The position numbers and the translations under genes are program-made. From Streptomyces abyssalis (lineage in GTDB: Bacteria; Actinomycetota; Actinomycetes; Streptomycetales; Streptomycetaceae), in NCBI RefSeq assembly GCF_001751365.1, contig NZ_LJGT01000040.1:1035696-1099695 (forward strand): a stretch of 64,000 bases of DNA, written 5' to 3'. Under the pieces are notes generated by a model. The model was not told the origin of the DNA. It searched no databases and saw only the letters and a list, made by a program, of their open reading frames with translations. Below are positions 1-9,046 of the stretch, piece after piece (positions within the stretch are counted from its first letter, which is position 1; every line of letters starts with the position of its first letter).

Positions 1-1221
1 GTCGTGCTGGCCGTGGCGTGCGGCTGTGGCTCGGGCGCCGAGCCCAGTCGTGAGAGCAGTGAACGTGCCGCGGTGCAGCGCGTGCTTGACCGGCAGGCTG
101 CGGCGGTGCGCGGCGGGGAAGAGGGCGCCTACCTGGCGACCGTCGATCCGCGTGAGGAGAGCTACCGCAGCGCGCAGCGGCGCGTGTTTGAGAACCTGCG
201 CAGGCTGCCCCTGACGCAGTGGACGTATCAGGTGGGGAACGTACAGCGGACCGGTGAGGCCGGGGAGGACGGCGACGAGGGCGGCAAGGACGGAAGCCGG
301 AGTCGCATCGAGGCCGACGTGCGCCTGCGCTACAAGCTGCGCGGCGACGACCAGACCCCGGTCTCCGCCACCGAACGCCTGGCCTTCACCGAACGTGGCG
401 GCAAGTGGTACGTGAGCGCCGAACTGCCGGACAGCGACCGGCAGCTGTGGGAGCAGGGCGAGGTCACCGTGGTGCGCGGAAAGCAGAGCCTGGTCCTGGG
501 AGCGGACCGCAGCCGCGAGGCACTCCGCGCCCTCGCCGGCAAGGCGGACAGGGCCGTTGCCGAGGTCGACCGCGAGTGGCCGCGCGGCTGGCCGCGCAGG
601 GTCGTCGTCGAAGCGCCCTCGTCGCTGCGGAACATGGCGCAGCTCCTGGACGCACCGGCTTCCTCCTACGAGGGCATCGCCGCCGTCACCACCGGCGAGG
701 CCGGGGAGTACACCGACGCGCCCGCGGACCGGATCGTGGTCAACCCCGAGGCGTACGGCGAGCTGAGCGGCGAGGGACAGCAGGTCGTCGTCACCCACGA
801 GACGGTGCACGTCGCCAGCCGGACCCACACGGGCCGCGCCACGCCGCTGTGGCTGTCGGAAGGGCTCGCCGACTGGATCGGCTACGGCGCCAGGGGCCGT
901 GGCCCCAAAGAGGCCGCGGCGGAACTCGTACGCGCCGCGGAGGACGGGAAGCTGCCCCACGAACTCCCCGCCGACCGCGACTTCCGCTTCGGCAGCGACC
1001 CCGAGGCGCTGGGCCGGGCATATGAGAGCGGCTGGCTGGCGTGCCGCCTGATCGCGGACGAGTGGGGCGAGAAGAAGCTGATGGCCCTCTATCTGCGCGT
1101 CGGCTCCTCGCAGAAGAGACAGGACGCGGCCGTCGACGAGGCCATGCAGGCGGAGTTGGGGCTGAGCCTGGAGGAGTTCACGGAGCGGTGGCGTTCGTAC
1201 GTGGAGAAGGAGCTGGGGTGA
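1..1221 (+). CDS. Zinc-metallopeptidase-like lipoprotein, 5'-truncated
   Basis: The reading frame is open from the first base, so the N-terminus lies outside the window. The visible start VVLAVACGCG looks like the end of a lipoprotein signal peptide (Ala-Val-Ala-Cys, an imperfect lipobox), so a surface lipoprotein is likely. The middle is a probable NTF2/SnoaL-like domain. The C-terminal half holds HETVH (about residues 265-269 counted from base 4) followed by LWLSEGLADW, which together resemble the HExxH...E zinc site of gluzincin (MA clan) peptidases. The substrate is unknown. The last 44 bp overlap the 3' end of the convergent GT87 gene. Zinc-site assignment is strong; actual protease activity is inferred. 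Confidence 0.75.
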   Translation, partial: VVLAVACGCGSGAEPSRESSERAAVQRVLDRQAAAVRGGEEGAYLATVDPREESYRSAQRRVFENLRRLPLTQWTYQVGNVQRTGEAGEDGDEGGKDGSRSRIEADVRLRYKLRGDDQTPVSATERLAFTERGGKWYVSAELPDSDRQLWEQGEVTVVRGKQSLVLGADRSREALRALAGKADRAVAEVDREWPRGWPRRVVVEAPSSLRNMAQLLDAPASSYEGIAAVTTGEAGEYTDAPADRIVVNPEAYGELSGEGQQVVVTHETVHVASRTHTGRATPLWLSEGLADWIGYGARGRGPKEAAAELVRAAEDGKLPHELPADRDFRFGSDPEALGRAYESGWLACRLIADEWGEKKLMALYLRVGSSQKRQDAAVDEAMQAELGLSLEEFTERWRSYVEKELG

Positions 1222-2620
1222 CGTCCCGGCCGTGGGGACCGTCGGGACTCTCCGTATCGCCTGAGCCGTCCTCGTCCTCCGGAAGAGCCTCGTGCGGCGC
1301 GGGCTTCGTCGAGCGCCACAGCCGCCGGCACGCCAGCAGCGACGCGGCGACGAGGAGGCCGTTGCGGACGGCCAGGAGCAGCACGCCCAGCCAGTCGCTG
1401 GCGACGACATGGGCGAAGCCCAGCGGGAATTCCAGCAGCGTCACCGCCGTGGCCGCCAGCACCAGCACCGAGGGCAGCGTCTGACGGCTCGTGCGCAGCG
1501 TCAGACAGACGGCGGCGAGACCCACCAGCCAGATCATGTACTGCGGGCTGATGACGCGGCTGGTGGTGGTGAAGAGCAGGACCGCTGTGAACGCGGCGTC
1601 CGCGGGAGTCGCCTCCGTCCACTTGACGGCACGCAGCCGCCACAGCACCAGCCACGCGAAGCCGGCGAACGTCAGCAGGAGCGCGGCGTCGCTCACGAGA
1701 TTCACATACGGGCCGACGAACTCCATCGAGCCGTAGTTGAGCAGCACCTGTCCTTCCCAGCCGAACTGCCGTGCCACATGGAAGACCATGGCGCCCAGCG
1801 ACTCCACCTCGGTGCCCCTGCTCTGCTGGAACCCCAGAAAGGCGAACGTGCCCGGCATCGTCGCGGCGAACAGGCCCATGACGACGACACCCGTGATCAG
1901 GGCGGCGGTCCACGCGGCGCGCGTCGCACGGCCTCGCGGCGTCCCCAGCAGGAGCAGCCCAGGCCAGATCTTCAGCATGGCGCCGAAGGCCACGAGCGCT
2001 CCGGCCGCACGCGGATGGCGCGCCCCGGCGAGGAGCGCCCCGATGGCGACGGCCGTGACCATGAGGTCGTAGCGCGCGTACGCGGTGGGGCCCAGCACGG
2101 CCACCCCCGCCACCCAGCCCCAGACGCCCGCGCGGCGCCGCCCGGAGCCCCCTGGGCGTCCGGCGCCCCCGGTGCGCCCGTGGCGCCCGGACGCATGGAG
2201 CAGCAGACCGAATGCGACGGCGTCGGCGGCGCAGGCCAGCAGGTAGAAGGCCGCCGCGTAGTCGAGGAAGGACAGCAGGGCGGGGGAGAGGATCGCCAGG
2301 GCGGCCGCCGGCGGGTACTGCCAGGTGACGTCGTTCTCCGGGAACACACCGGACTTCAGTACCTCGAACCAGCCGCGGTAGATGACGTTGACGTCGTTGG
2401 TGAAATCCGGACCGGGCAGGGTGACCACCTTGAACACGCACAGCAGCAGAACGGTGCGCGTGAGCGCCCAGACCGCGACGGGCCCGGCGAGCGCGATGAA
2501 GGCGGGCCGGCGCCCCCGTCGTCTGTGGCTGCCGCGGCCGCCCGCCCGACTGCCGCCGCTGGTCTTCGGCGCTTCCGTCCCGGCCCCCCGTGGTGCCGGA
2601 GCCGCCGTGCTGTCCGTCAT
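1178..2620 (-). CDS. GT87-family membrane mannosyltransferase-like protein
   Basis: A 480-residue polytopic membrane protein with about ten hydrophobic segments. The stretch NDVNVIYRGWFEVLKSGVFP followed by the Gln-Tyr-Pro-Pro motif is typical of GT87/DUF2029 polyprenyl-phosphate-mannose-dependent alpha-mannosyltransferases, which act at the outer face of the membrane on PIM, lipomannan or related glycans. The start MTDSTAAP is chosen because an AAGGTGGG-like ribosome site precedes it; an in-frame start 54 bp upstream is possible. The C-terminal tail is acidic and disordered. Proximity to a PimB-type gene fits phosphatidylinositol mannoside metabolism, and mycobacteria carry a GT87 gene (Rv2181) in the equivalent neighbourhood. 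The exact linkage made is not predictable. Confidence 0.8.
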   Translation of the reverse strand: MTDSTAAPAPRGAGTEAPKTSGGSRAGGRGSHRRRGRRPAFIALAGPVAVWALTRTVLLLCVFKVVTLPGPDFTNDVNVIYRGWFEVLKSGVFPENDVTWQYPPAAALAILSPALLSFLDYAAAFYLLACAADAVAFGLLLHASGRHGRTGGAGRPGGSGRRRAGVWGWVAGVAVLGPTAYARYDLMVTAVAIGALLAGARHPRAAGALVAFGAMLKIWPGLLLLGTPRGRATRAAWTAALITGVVVMGLFAATMPGTFAFLGFQQSRGTEVESLGAMVFHVARQFGWEGQVLLNYGSMEFVGPYVNLVSDAALLLTFAGFAWLVLWRLRAVKWTEATPADAAFTAVLLFTTTSRVISPQYMIWLVGLAAVCLTLRTSRQTLPSVLVLAATAVTLLEFPLGFAHVVASDWLGVLLLAVRNGLLVAASLLACRRLWRSTKPAPHEALPEDEDGSGDTESPDGPHGRDVTPAPSPRTNATAP

Positions 2621-2825
2621 ACCCACCTTGCCGTCACCTGCCGTGCCGTGGCCTCGCCACGGAGCCCCGTTCACCGTGTTCCCCGTGCGCCGTCTCCCCG
2701 CGCGTCCGCCTGCCCGTCCGACCGTGCGTCTGCCCGTTCGAGTGGCCGCTGCGCCTCATCATGCCCGGCGGTCCGTACGCCGCAGGTGACAGGCCGGAGG
2801 CGGAGGCCGCCGGTCACCCGGACGG

Positions 2826-2831
2826 TACTGT
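2826..2831 (+). promoter_or_regulatory. Putative -10 box (TACTGT) for pimB
   Basis: TACTGT lies 8 nt upstream of the pimB ATG and matches TANNNT. No ribosome-binding site is visible in the gap, so the mRNA may start at or next to the start codon. No convincing -35 was found. Confidence 0.4.
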
Positions 2832-2839
2832 CGGCGTCG

Positions 2840-3982
2840 ATGAACAAGACCCTGATCGTCACCAACGACTTCCCGCCGCGGCCCGGCGGTATCCAGGCGT
2901 TCCTGCACAGCATGGCGCTGCGCCTTGATCCTTCCCGCGTCGTCGTCTACGCCTCCACCTTCAAGCGGAGCCGTGCGGGGTACGAGGAGACCGCACGGTT
3001 CGACGACGAGCAGCCCTTCACCGTCGTACGCGACCGCAGCACGATGCTGCTGCCCACGCCGAGGGTCACCCGGCGCGCCGTGGAGCTGCTGCGTGAACAC
3101 GGCTGCGGTTCGGTCTGGTTCGGCGCCGCCGCCCCGCTCGGGCTGATGGCGCCGGCGCTCCGGCGGGCGGGTGCCCGCCGGCTGGTGGCGACGACGCACG
3201 GGCACGAAGCCGCGTGGGCCCAACTGCCCGTCTCCCGGCAGCTGTTGCGCCGCATCGGCGAGGGCACCGACGTCCTGACCTACCTCGGCGAGTACACGCG
3301 GTCGAGGATCGCCCGCGCCCTCACCCCCGAGGCGGCGTCCCGGATGGTGCAGCTGCCGCCCGGCGTCGACGAGAAGACCTTCCATCCCGGTTCCGGGGGC
3401 GACTCGGTGCGCGAAAGGCTGGGTCTGAGCGGGCGGCCGGTGGTCGTGTGCGTATCCCGGCTGGTGCCGCGCAAGGGGCAGGACACTTTGATCCGGGCGA
3501 TGCCGCGGATCATCGCCGAAGTACCCGGCACCGTACTGCTGGTGGTGGGCGGCGGCCCGTACCTCGGTGACCTGGAGAAGCTGGCGGCGGCAACGGGGGT
3601 GGAGCACTCCGTACGCTTCACCGGAGCCGTCCCCTGGGAGGAGCTGCCCGCGCACTTCGGCGCCGGTGACGTGTTCGCCATGCCGTGCCGCACCCGCCGG
3701 GGCGGACTGGACGTGGAGGGCCTCGGCATCGTCTATCTGGAGGCCTCCGCGACCGGACTGCCCGTCGTCGCGGGCGACTCCGGCGGCGCACCGGACGCCG
3801 TGCTGCAGGGGGAGACGGGCTGGGTCGTACGCGGCGGCGCCCCCGAAGAGGCAGCCGACCGCGTGATCACGCTGCTGAAGGATCCCGCTCTGCGCGCCCG
3901 CATGGGGGAAAGGGGCCGGGAGTGGGTCGTGGAGCGGTGGCGCTGGGACATGCTCGCTGAGCAGCTGAAGGCTCTGCTCTAG
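2840..3982 (+). CDS. pimB: PimB-type GDP-mannose:phosphatidylinositol monomannoside mannosyltransferase
   Basis: A 380-residue GT4-family (GT-B fold) glycosyltransferase. The N-terminus TLIVTNDFPPRPGGIQAF is the hallmark of the actinobacterial PimB' group, which adds the second mannose to PIM1 from GDP-mannose on the cytoplasmic face of the membrane. The C-terminal domain has the EGLGIVYLE (E-x7-E) donor-binding element and LPVVAGDSGGAPDAV. The ATG at 2840 is chosen because the conserved family N-terminus begins there and a -10 box sits 8 nt upstream; an in-frame extension of over 500 codons upstream is only high-GC open frame antisense to the GT87 gene. It converges with the acyl-CoA ligase. 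Confidence 0.88.
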   Translation: MNKTLIVTNDFPPRPGGIQAFLHSMALRLDPSRVVVYASTFKRSRAGYEETARFDDEQPFTVVRDRSTMLLPTPRVTRRAVELLREHGCGSVWFGAAAPLGLMAPALRRAGARRLVATTHGHEAAWAQLPVSRQLLRRIGEGTDVLTYLGEYTRSRIARALTPEAASRMVQLPPGVDEKTFHPGSGGDSVRERLGLSGRPVVVCVSRLVPRKGQDTLIRAMPRIIAEVPGTVLLVVGGGPYLGDLEKLAAATGVEHSVRFTGAVPWEELPAHFGAGDVFAMPCRTRRGGLDVEGLGIVYLEASATGLPVVAGDSGGAPDAVLQGETGWVVRGGAPEEAADRVITLLKDPALRARMGERGREWVVERWRWDMLAEQLKALL

Positions 3983-4010
3983 GCCCTGTCCGGCAGGGGA
4001 CGGCAGGGCC
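3982..4010. terminator. Hairpin between pimB and acyl-CoA ligase
   Basis: GGCCCTG at 3982-3988 pairs with CAGGGCC at 4004-4010, overlapping the pimB stop codon. It lies between convergent genes and could end transcription from both. There is no U-tract, as is usual in Streptomyces. Confidence 0.45.
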
Positions 4011-4063
4011 CGCGGCGCGTGACGGGCAGGCCCCGCCGGGCCGTGCTCGCATCCGGCGCGCAC

Positions 4064-5875
4064 TCAGACGTACAGGGCCTCGATCTCGTCCGCGAAGTCC
4101 TTGGCGACCACCCCGCGCTTGAGTTTCAGGGACGGCGTGATGTGCCCCGACTCCTCGCTGAACTGGACGTCCAGCACACGGAACTTGCGTACGGACTCCG
4201 CCCGCGAGACCAGGGCGTTGCCCCCGTCCACGGCCACCTGGAGCTCCGCGAGCAGCTGTTCGTCGCTCAGCAGCTCCTCGTGCGAGAGCTCCGTCTTGCC
4301 GTGCTTCTCGGCCCACCGCGGCAGGAAATCCTCGTCGACGGTGAGGAGTGCGCCGGCGAAGGGACGGCCGTCGCCCACGACCATGCACTCGGCGACCAGT
4401 GCGTGCCCGCGGATGCCGTCCTCGATGACCGAGGGCGCGATGTTCTTGCCGGCCGCGGTCACCAGGATCTCCTTCTTGCGCCCGGTGATGGCCAGAAAGC
4501 CGTCCGCGTCGAGGGTGCCCAGGTCGCCGGTGTGGAACCAGCCGTCGGCGAGCGCCTCCTGCGTGGCCTGCTCGTTGTTCCAGTAGCCGGTGAAGAGGTG
4601 TTCGCCGTGCAGCAGCACCTCGCCGTCGTCCGCTATGCGCACGACGGAGCCGGGCAGCGGCTGTCCGACGCTGCCGATCTTCTGCCGGTCGTACGGATTG
4701 AAAGCCGTCGCAGCACAGGACTCGGTGAGGCCGTAGCCCTCCAGCACGGTGAAGCCGATGCCCCGGTAGAAATGCCCGAGCCGCTCGCCCAGGGGCGCGC
4801 CGCCGGAGATCGCGTGTGTGGCGAGCCCGCCCAGCACGGCGCGCAGCTTGCTGTACACGAGCACGTCGAACAGCTTGTGCCGCAGCTTCAGTCCGAGCGA
4901 CGGACCCGAAGGGTCGTCGAGCGCGCGGCTGTAGGCCGTCGCGGTCTCGGCGGCCTTGTCGAAGATCTTGCCCTTGCCGCCCGCCTGGGCCTGCGCCCGG
5001 GCGGAGTTGAAGACCTTCTCGAAGACGCGGGGCACGCCGAGGATCATCGTCGGCCGGAAGGCGGCGAGTTCGTCCGTCAGGGACTTCACGTCCGAGACAT
5101 GACCCAGCTTGATCGGCGCCATCACCGCCGCGACCTGCACCAGCCGACCGAATACATGGGCGATGGGGAGGAAGAGCAGCACCGAGGACTCGCCCGTACG
5201 GAACATCGGGCGCAGCCGCTCGACGACGTTGCCGCACTCGGCGAAGAAGCTGCGGTGGGTGAGCACGCAGCCCTTGGGGCGGCCGGTCGTGCCGGAGGTG
5301 TAGACGATGGTGGCCGGGGAGTCGGCGTGCGCACTGGAGGAGCGGACGTCGACCGTCGCGTCGTCCACGCCGGCACCGGCGGCCGTGAGCTGCTCGACCG
5401 CCCCCGTGCCGGCCGCGGCCGCCTGCGGTTCGATCTGCCAGACGTGGGCGAGAGCGGGCAGCCGGTCCCGTACGGACTCGACGGCCCGGGTGTGGTCCTC
5501 CGACTCGACGACGCAGGCGACCGAGCCCGAGTCGCCGAGGATCCAGGCGATCTGCTCCGGCGAACTCGTCTCGTACACGGGGACGGTGACGGCGCCGGCG
5601 CTCCAGACCGCGAAGTCGAGCAGCGTCCACTCGTAGCGCGTACGGGACATCAGGGCCACGCGGTCGCCGGGCTGGACACCGGCGGCGATCAAACCCTTTG
5701 CGGCAGCCTGCACTTCGGCCAGAAAGGCGGCGGCGCCGACGTCGGCCCACTCTCCGCCCTGCTTGCGTGCGACGACGGCGACATCGGGATGCTGAGCCGC
5801 GTTGCGGCGGATGAGATCCGTCAGATTGCCGTCGGCCGGCACCTCGTAGAGCGCCGGAAGGCTGAACTCGCGCAA
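4064..5875 (-). CDS. fadD: Long-chain fatty acid-CoA ligase (FadD15-like)
   Basis: A 603-residue ANL-superfamily enzyme that adenylates long-chain fatty acids and transfers them to CoA. It carries the P-loop IVYTSGTTGRPKGCVLTH, the GYGLTES motif, WFHTGDLG and the C-terminal hinge TGRKKEILVTAAGKNIAP with its catalytic lysine. The start is a TTG at 5875 (LREFSLPALYEVP): GAGGAG lies about 8 nt upstream and the family N-terminus starts here, so a 38-codon upstream extension is rejected. It is divergent from the metallophosphoesterase gene. Mycobacteria have fadD15 next to pimB', supporting a role in supplying acyl-CoA for envelope lipids rather than beta-oxidation. Confidence 0.9.
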   Translation of the reverse strand: MREFSLPALYEVPADGNLTDLIRRNAAQHPDVAVVARKQGGEWADVGAAAFLAEVQAAAKGLIAAGVQPGDRVALMSRTRYEWTLLDFAVWSAGAVTVPVYETSSPEQIAWILGDSGSVACVVESEDHTRAVESVRDRLPALAHVWQIEPQAAAAGTGAVEQLTAAGAGVDDATVDVRSSSAHADSPATIVYTSGTTGRPKGCVLTHRSFFAECGNVVERLRPMFRTGESSVLLFLPIAHVFGRLVQVAAVMAPIKLGHVSDVKSLTDELAAFRPTMILGVPRVFEKVFNSARAQAQAGGKGKIFDKAAETATAYSRALDDPSGPSLGLKLRHKLFDVLVYSKLRAVLGGLATHAISGGAPLGERLGHFYRGIGFTVLEGYGLTESCAATAFNPYDRQKIGSVGQPLPGSVVRIADDGEVLLHGEHLFTGYWNNEQATQEALADGWFHTGDLGTLDADGFLAITGRKKEILVTAAGKNIAPSVIEDGIRGHALVAECMVVGDGRPFAGALLTVDEDFLPRWAEKHGKTELSHEELLSDEQLLAELQVAVDGGNALVSRAESVRKFRVLDVQFSEESGHITPSLKLKRGVVAKDFADEIEALYV

Positions 5876-6172
5876 GACTCTTGCTCCTCGTCGCGGCCGG
5901 AGGACGGCGACCGTGGGGGGCGGCCTCCGATGGCTCGGATCCGGGCCGGGGGAAGGCTCCGGATGTCTGACGGCCCGGACGTTACCCACGAGTAGAGTGA
6001 GCGGGGTAGGGGGTTGTACTCAGATGTCTGATGCGTCACACGACTCGGGGGTGCCGCGGGGGCGTCGCCCGAAAGCGTAATCCACGCACGCGGTGAGGGG
6101 GAAGTAACCGCAGGTGGGGAGGGGCCGGAGCGGGGGTGCCATGCGGGCGGTCCTGCGCTCTAGGGTGTGGCC
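5876..6172. other. Divergent intergenic region, acyl-CoA ligase / metallophosphoesterase
   Basis: This 297-bp gap must hold the promoters of two divergent genes. A TAGGGT -10 candidate for the rightward gene sits at its right end. Toward the ligase side there is a ribosome site just before the TTG start. I see no further gene or strong repeat. Confidence 0.5.
6161..6166 (+). promoter_or_regulatory. Putative -10 box (TAGGGT) for metallophosphoesterase gene
   Basis: TAGGGT ends 6 nt before the ATG at 6173. With no ribosome site between them, this suggests a leaderless mRNA and favours the ATG over the GTG two codons upstream. Confidence 0.45.
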
Positions 6173-6934
6173 ATGCGAGTCCACGTGGTCAGCGATGTGC
6201 ACGGAAACAGCCGCGACCTCGCGACGGCCGGCGAGGGCGCCGACGCGCTCGTCTGCCTGGGAGATCTCATTCTCTTCCTCGACTACGCCGACCACTCCCG
6301 GGGCATCTTCCCCGACCTTTTCGGCGTCGAAAGCGCGGACCACATAGTGGAGTTGCGCACCGCCCGCCGCTTCGCTGAGGCCCGCGAGTTCTCCCGCAGT
6401 CTCTGGGCGGGAGTCGACAGGGCGGCGGCGACGGAGCGGGCCGTACGCAAGCAGTACGCCGAGTTGTTCGCGGCCTTCCCGGCGCCTACGTACGCCACCT
6501 ACGGCAATGTCGACATGCCGCCCCTGTGGCCCGAGTACGCACGGGAGGGCACCACCGTCCTGGACGGCGAGACGGCGGACATCGGCGGGCTGCGGTTCGG
6601 CTTCGTGGGCGGCGGGCTGCGGACGCCCATGCGCACCCCGTACGAGATCGACGACGAGACGTATGCGGCGAAGGTCGAGGCGCTCGGCGAGGTCGACGTG
6701 CTGTGCTCGCACATCCCGCCCGAGGTACCGGAGTTGTGCTACGACGTCGTCGCGCGCCGCTTCGAGCGCGGCAGTGAGGCGCTGCTGCGGGCGGTCCGTT
6801 CCGTTCGGCCGCGCTTCCACCTCTTCGGACACGTGCACCAGCCGCTGGTGCAGCGGATGCGCATCGGTCCCACCGAGTGCGTGAACGTGGGCCACTTCAA
6901 CGCGACGGGCACGCCCTGGGTGCTGGAGTGGTGA
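6173..6934 (+). CDS. Calcineurin-like metallophosphoesterase
   Basis: A 253-residue predicted di-metal phosphoesterase. Conserved metal-binding blocks are visible in order: SDVHGN near the N-terminus, GDLILF (GD), YGNVD (GNxD type), a GH-equivalent CSHIPP, and HLFGHVHQP (GHxH). The fold hydrolyses phosphomono- or diesters in proteins, nucleotides or lipids, so the substrate cannot be named. A -10 box 6 nt before the ATG decides this start. It lies between an acyl-CoA ligase and an SRPBCC/ArsA-like pair, so a link to lipid or nucleotide turnover is possible but only inferred from position. Confidence 0.82.
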   Translation: MRVHVVSDVHGNSRDLATAGEGADALVCLGDLILFLDYADHSRGIFPDLFGVESADHIVELRTARRFAEAREFSRSLWAGVDRAAATERAVRKQYAELFAAFPAPTYATYGNVDMPPLWPEYAREGTTVLDGETADIGGLRFGFVGGGLRTPMRTPYEIDDETYAAKVEALGEVDVLCSHIPPEVPELCYDVVARRFERGSEALLRAVRSVRPRFHLFGHVHQPLVQRMRIGPTECVNVGHFNATGTPWVLEW

Positions 6935-7071
6935 CCGGAGCGGTGAGACGCGTCGTGGCGCCCCGCGGCCGCTCCCGGGCGGACGAGGCCGGTACGTCCC
7001 GTGGCGGACACGCGCGGTAGCCTGCCAGCGGGAATCGGGGGCCGCGCGCAGCATATGGAGGAGCCACGGCG

Positions 7072-7548
7072 ATGGCGGAACACACGAGCTCGAACATCAC
7101 CATCGATGCGGCCCCGGCCGCCGTGATGGGAGTGATCTCCGACTTCGCCCGCTACCCGGAGTGGACGGGTGAGGTGAAGGAGGCCGAGGTCCTCTCCGAG
7201 GACGCGCACGGGCGCGCCGAGCAGGTGAGGCTGCTGCTGGACGCGGGCGCCATCAAGGACGAACACACCCTGGCCTACGAGTGGATCGGCGAGAACGAGG
7301 TCCGCTGGTCGCTGGTGAAGTCCCAGATGCTGCGCGAACTGGACGGCGTCTACCGGCTGGTGCCGGTGGCCGGGGGCGAACGCACCGAGGTCACCTACCA
7401 GTTGACCGTCGACGTCAAGCTCCCGATGCTCGGGATGATCAAACGCAAGGCCGAGAAGGTCATCATCGACCGTGCGTTGTCCGGCCTGAAGAAGCGGGTC
7501 GAGTCGGGCGGTGGCGCCGGTACGGGCGCGGACGCCGCCAAAGGCTGA
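7072..7548 (+). CDS. SRPBCC (START/polyketide-cyclase-like) protein
   Basis: A 158-residue single-domain protein with the SRPBCC pattern: SSNITIDAAPAAVMGVISDF, ARYPEWTG and a C-terminal amphipathic helix (AEKVIIDRALSGLKKRV). These helix-grip folds bind hydrophobic ligands such as lipids or polyketides in a deep pocket. There is no signal peptide, so it is cytoplasmic. The ATG at 7072 has GGAGGAG upstream, and TAGCCT about 50 nt upstream is a plausible -10. Its 3' end overlaps or abuts the ArsA-like ATPase gene, suggesting one transcript. A similar SRPBCC/ArsA-like pair (Rv2185c/Rv2184c) exists in mycobacteria, as I recall. Ligand and role are unknown. Confidence 0.8.
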   Translation: MAEHTSSNITIDAAPAAVMGVISDFARYPEWTGEVKEAEVLSEDAHGRAEQVRLLLDAGAIKDEHTLAYEWIGENEVRWSLVKSQMLRELDGVYRLVPVAGGERTEVTYQLTVDVKLPMLGMIKRKAEKVIIDRALSGLKKRVESGGGAGTGADAAKG

Positions 7549-9046
7549 CGCGGGGGTGCACGGGCACGGGGAGGACGGCCGCCGCGTACCGGGGCCGCGT
7601 GACGCACCGGAGGACCGGGGCGTACCGGCGGACGGTGAAGGGCCGGAGGACCGGGGCGTACCGGCGGACGGCGAACCGGGACGGAGCGCGCCGGAGAACG
7701 GCGCCGGGCCGCAGGGCCGTGGTGCGCGCGAGTCCGGTGCCGGCTACGGCGGAACGGCGACGCGGACGGTGCTGGTCACGGGTGCGGGAGGCTCCGGACG
7801 TACGACCGTGGCCGCCGCAAGCGCCGTCGCCGCCGCCCGCAGAGGCCGGCGGACCCTGCTGCTGAGCGGGGAGGCGCCGGGGACGCTGGAGGCCATGCTC
7901 TGCATGGCGGACGGAGCCCTCGACGCCACCGGGGCGCCCGGCTCCATGGGCACCGCCGGTGGGCCCGGCCCGGCCGTTCCCGGGACCGACGGGCTGCTGC
8001 ACGCCGCCCGTACCGACTCGGGGGCGCACTTCCGGGAAGCCGCGGTCGCTCTGCAGGAGCGGGGCCGCAAGGTGCTGGACCTGCTGGGCTCGGAGCCGCT
8101 GGACGGGGACGAGCTGACCGAACTGCCCGGCGCGGACGCATTCGCGCTGCTCAGCGCCGTGCGGGCCGCCCACGCCGCGGGGGAGTGGGACACCCTCGTC
8201 GTCGATCTGCCGCCCACGCCCGTCGCGCTGCGCACCCTGGCGCTGCCCGCGCAGCTGCGCCGCTACCTGCGCAGGCTGCTGCCGGCCGAGCGTCAGGCAG
8301 CGCGGGCCCTGCGGCCCGCGCTCGCACAGCTCGTGGGCGTACCGATGCCCACGGACGCGCTGTACGCCACCGCTGACCGCTGGGACGTCGAACTCGCCGA
8401 TGTGCAGGGCCTGATGGCCTCGCCCGGCACGACCGTGCGGCTCGTCGCCGAACCCGGCCCGCTCGCCGCGGAGGCGCTGCGCCTCGGCCGCGCCGGGCTG
8501 GGGCTGTACGGACTGCCGTTGGAGGCGGTCGTCGCCAACAGGGTGGTCCCGTCGGGCAGTCCGGACGCCTGGACGGCCTCGCTGTCCGGGCAGCAGCAGA
8601 CGGTGCTCAAGGCGTGGCGCGAGGAGTGCGCCTCGGAGGGTGTGCCCGTCCGCGAGCTGCCGCATCTGGGACGTGAACCGCGCGGCGCCGGCGATCTGCT
8701 GCGCCTCGCCCCGGAGACGGCAGGCACGGACGGGGGGACCGACGGCACGACCGGACCCAGCGGACCGACCGGCAGTACCGGCCCGGCCGGTGCCGTCGAG
8801 GACCGGCTGGCACAGGACGGCCTGCTGGTGTGGCGGTTCGCGCTGCCGGCGGTGCGCAAGGAGGAGCTGGATCTCGTACGCCGCGGGGACGAGCTGATCC
8901 TCGGCGCCGGACCGTACCGGCGGGTGTTCCCTCTGCCGTCCGCGCTGCGCCGGTGCAGGGTCGTGGGTGCCTCGCTGGACGGCGGCGAGCTGCGGGTGCG
9001 CTGCGCCCCCGACCCCGCGCTGTGGCCGCACGGTACGGACCGCTGA
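7511..9046 (+). CDS. ArsA/GET3-like ATPase with degenerate P-loop
   Basis: A 511-residue protein of the SIMIBI P-loop class. The P-loop reads VTGAGGSGRTTVAAAS: the ArsA/GET3 pattern KGGVGKTT is recognisable but both lysines are absent, and the Walker A lysine is arginine. DTLVVDLPPTPVALRTL corresponds to the ArsA block around DTAPTGHTLRLL. Residues 1-85 are a disordered Pro/Gly/Asp-rich leader including two exact 12-residue repeats, and a Thr/Gly-rich linker precedes the C-terminal domain. GTG 7511 overlaps the SRPBCC gene by 38 bp; GTG 7556 is a reasonable alternative and neither has a strong ribosome site. ArsA-like membership is well supported; ATP hydrolysis is uncertain because of the arginine. 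Confidence 0.75.
   Translation: MAPVRARTPPKADAGVHGHGEDGRRVPGPRDAPEDRGVPADGEGPEDRGVPADGEPGRSAPENGAGPQGRGARESGAGYGGTATRTVLVTGAGGSGRTTVAAASAVAAARRGRRTLLLSGEAPGTLEAMLCMADGALDATGAPGSMGTAGGPGPAVPGTDGLLHAARTDSGAHFREAAVALQERGRKVLDLLGSEPLDGDELTELPGADAFALLSAVRAAHAAGEWDTLVVDLPPTPVALRTLALPAQLRRYLRRLLPAERQAARALRPALAQLVGVPMPTDALYATADRWDVELADVQGLMASPGTTVRLVAEPGPLAAEALRLGRAGLGLYGLPLEAVVANRVVPSGSPDAWTASLSGQQQTVLKAWREECASEGVPVRELPHLGREPRGAGDLLRLAPETAGTDGGTDGTTGPSGPTGSTGPAGAVEDRLAQDGLLVWRFALPAVRKEELDLVRRGDELILGAGPYRRVFPLPSALRRCRVVGASLDGGELRVRCAPDPALWPHGTDR
7607..7678 (+). repeat. Two 36-bp tandem repeats in the ArsA-like gene
   Basis: Two near-identical 36-bp units (7607-7642 and 7643-7678) encode PEDRGVPADGEG and PEDRGVPADGEP. 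They lie in the disordered N-terminal leader and probably arose by slippage. Confidence 0.8.

Noticed and set aside
1292..2839. Long in-frame upstream extension of the PimB-type gene (over 500 codons)
   Set aside because: It is antisense to the GT87 gene with typical high-GC shadow composition; the family N-terminus and a -10 box define the start at 2840.
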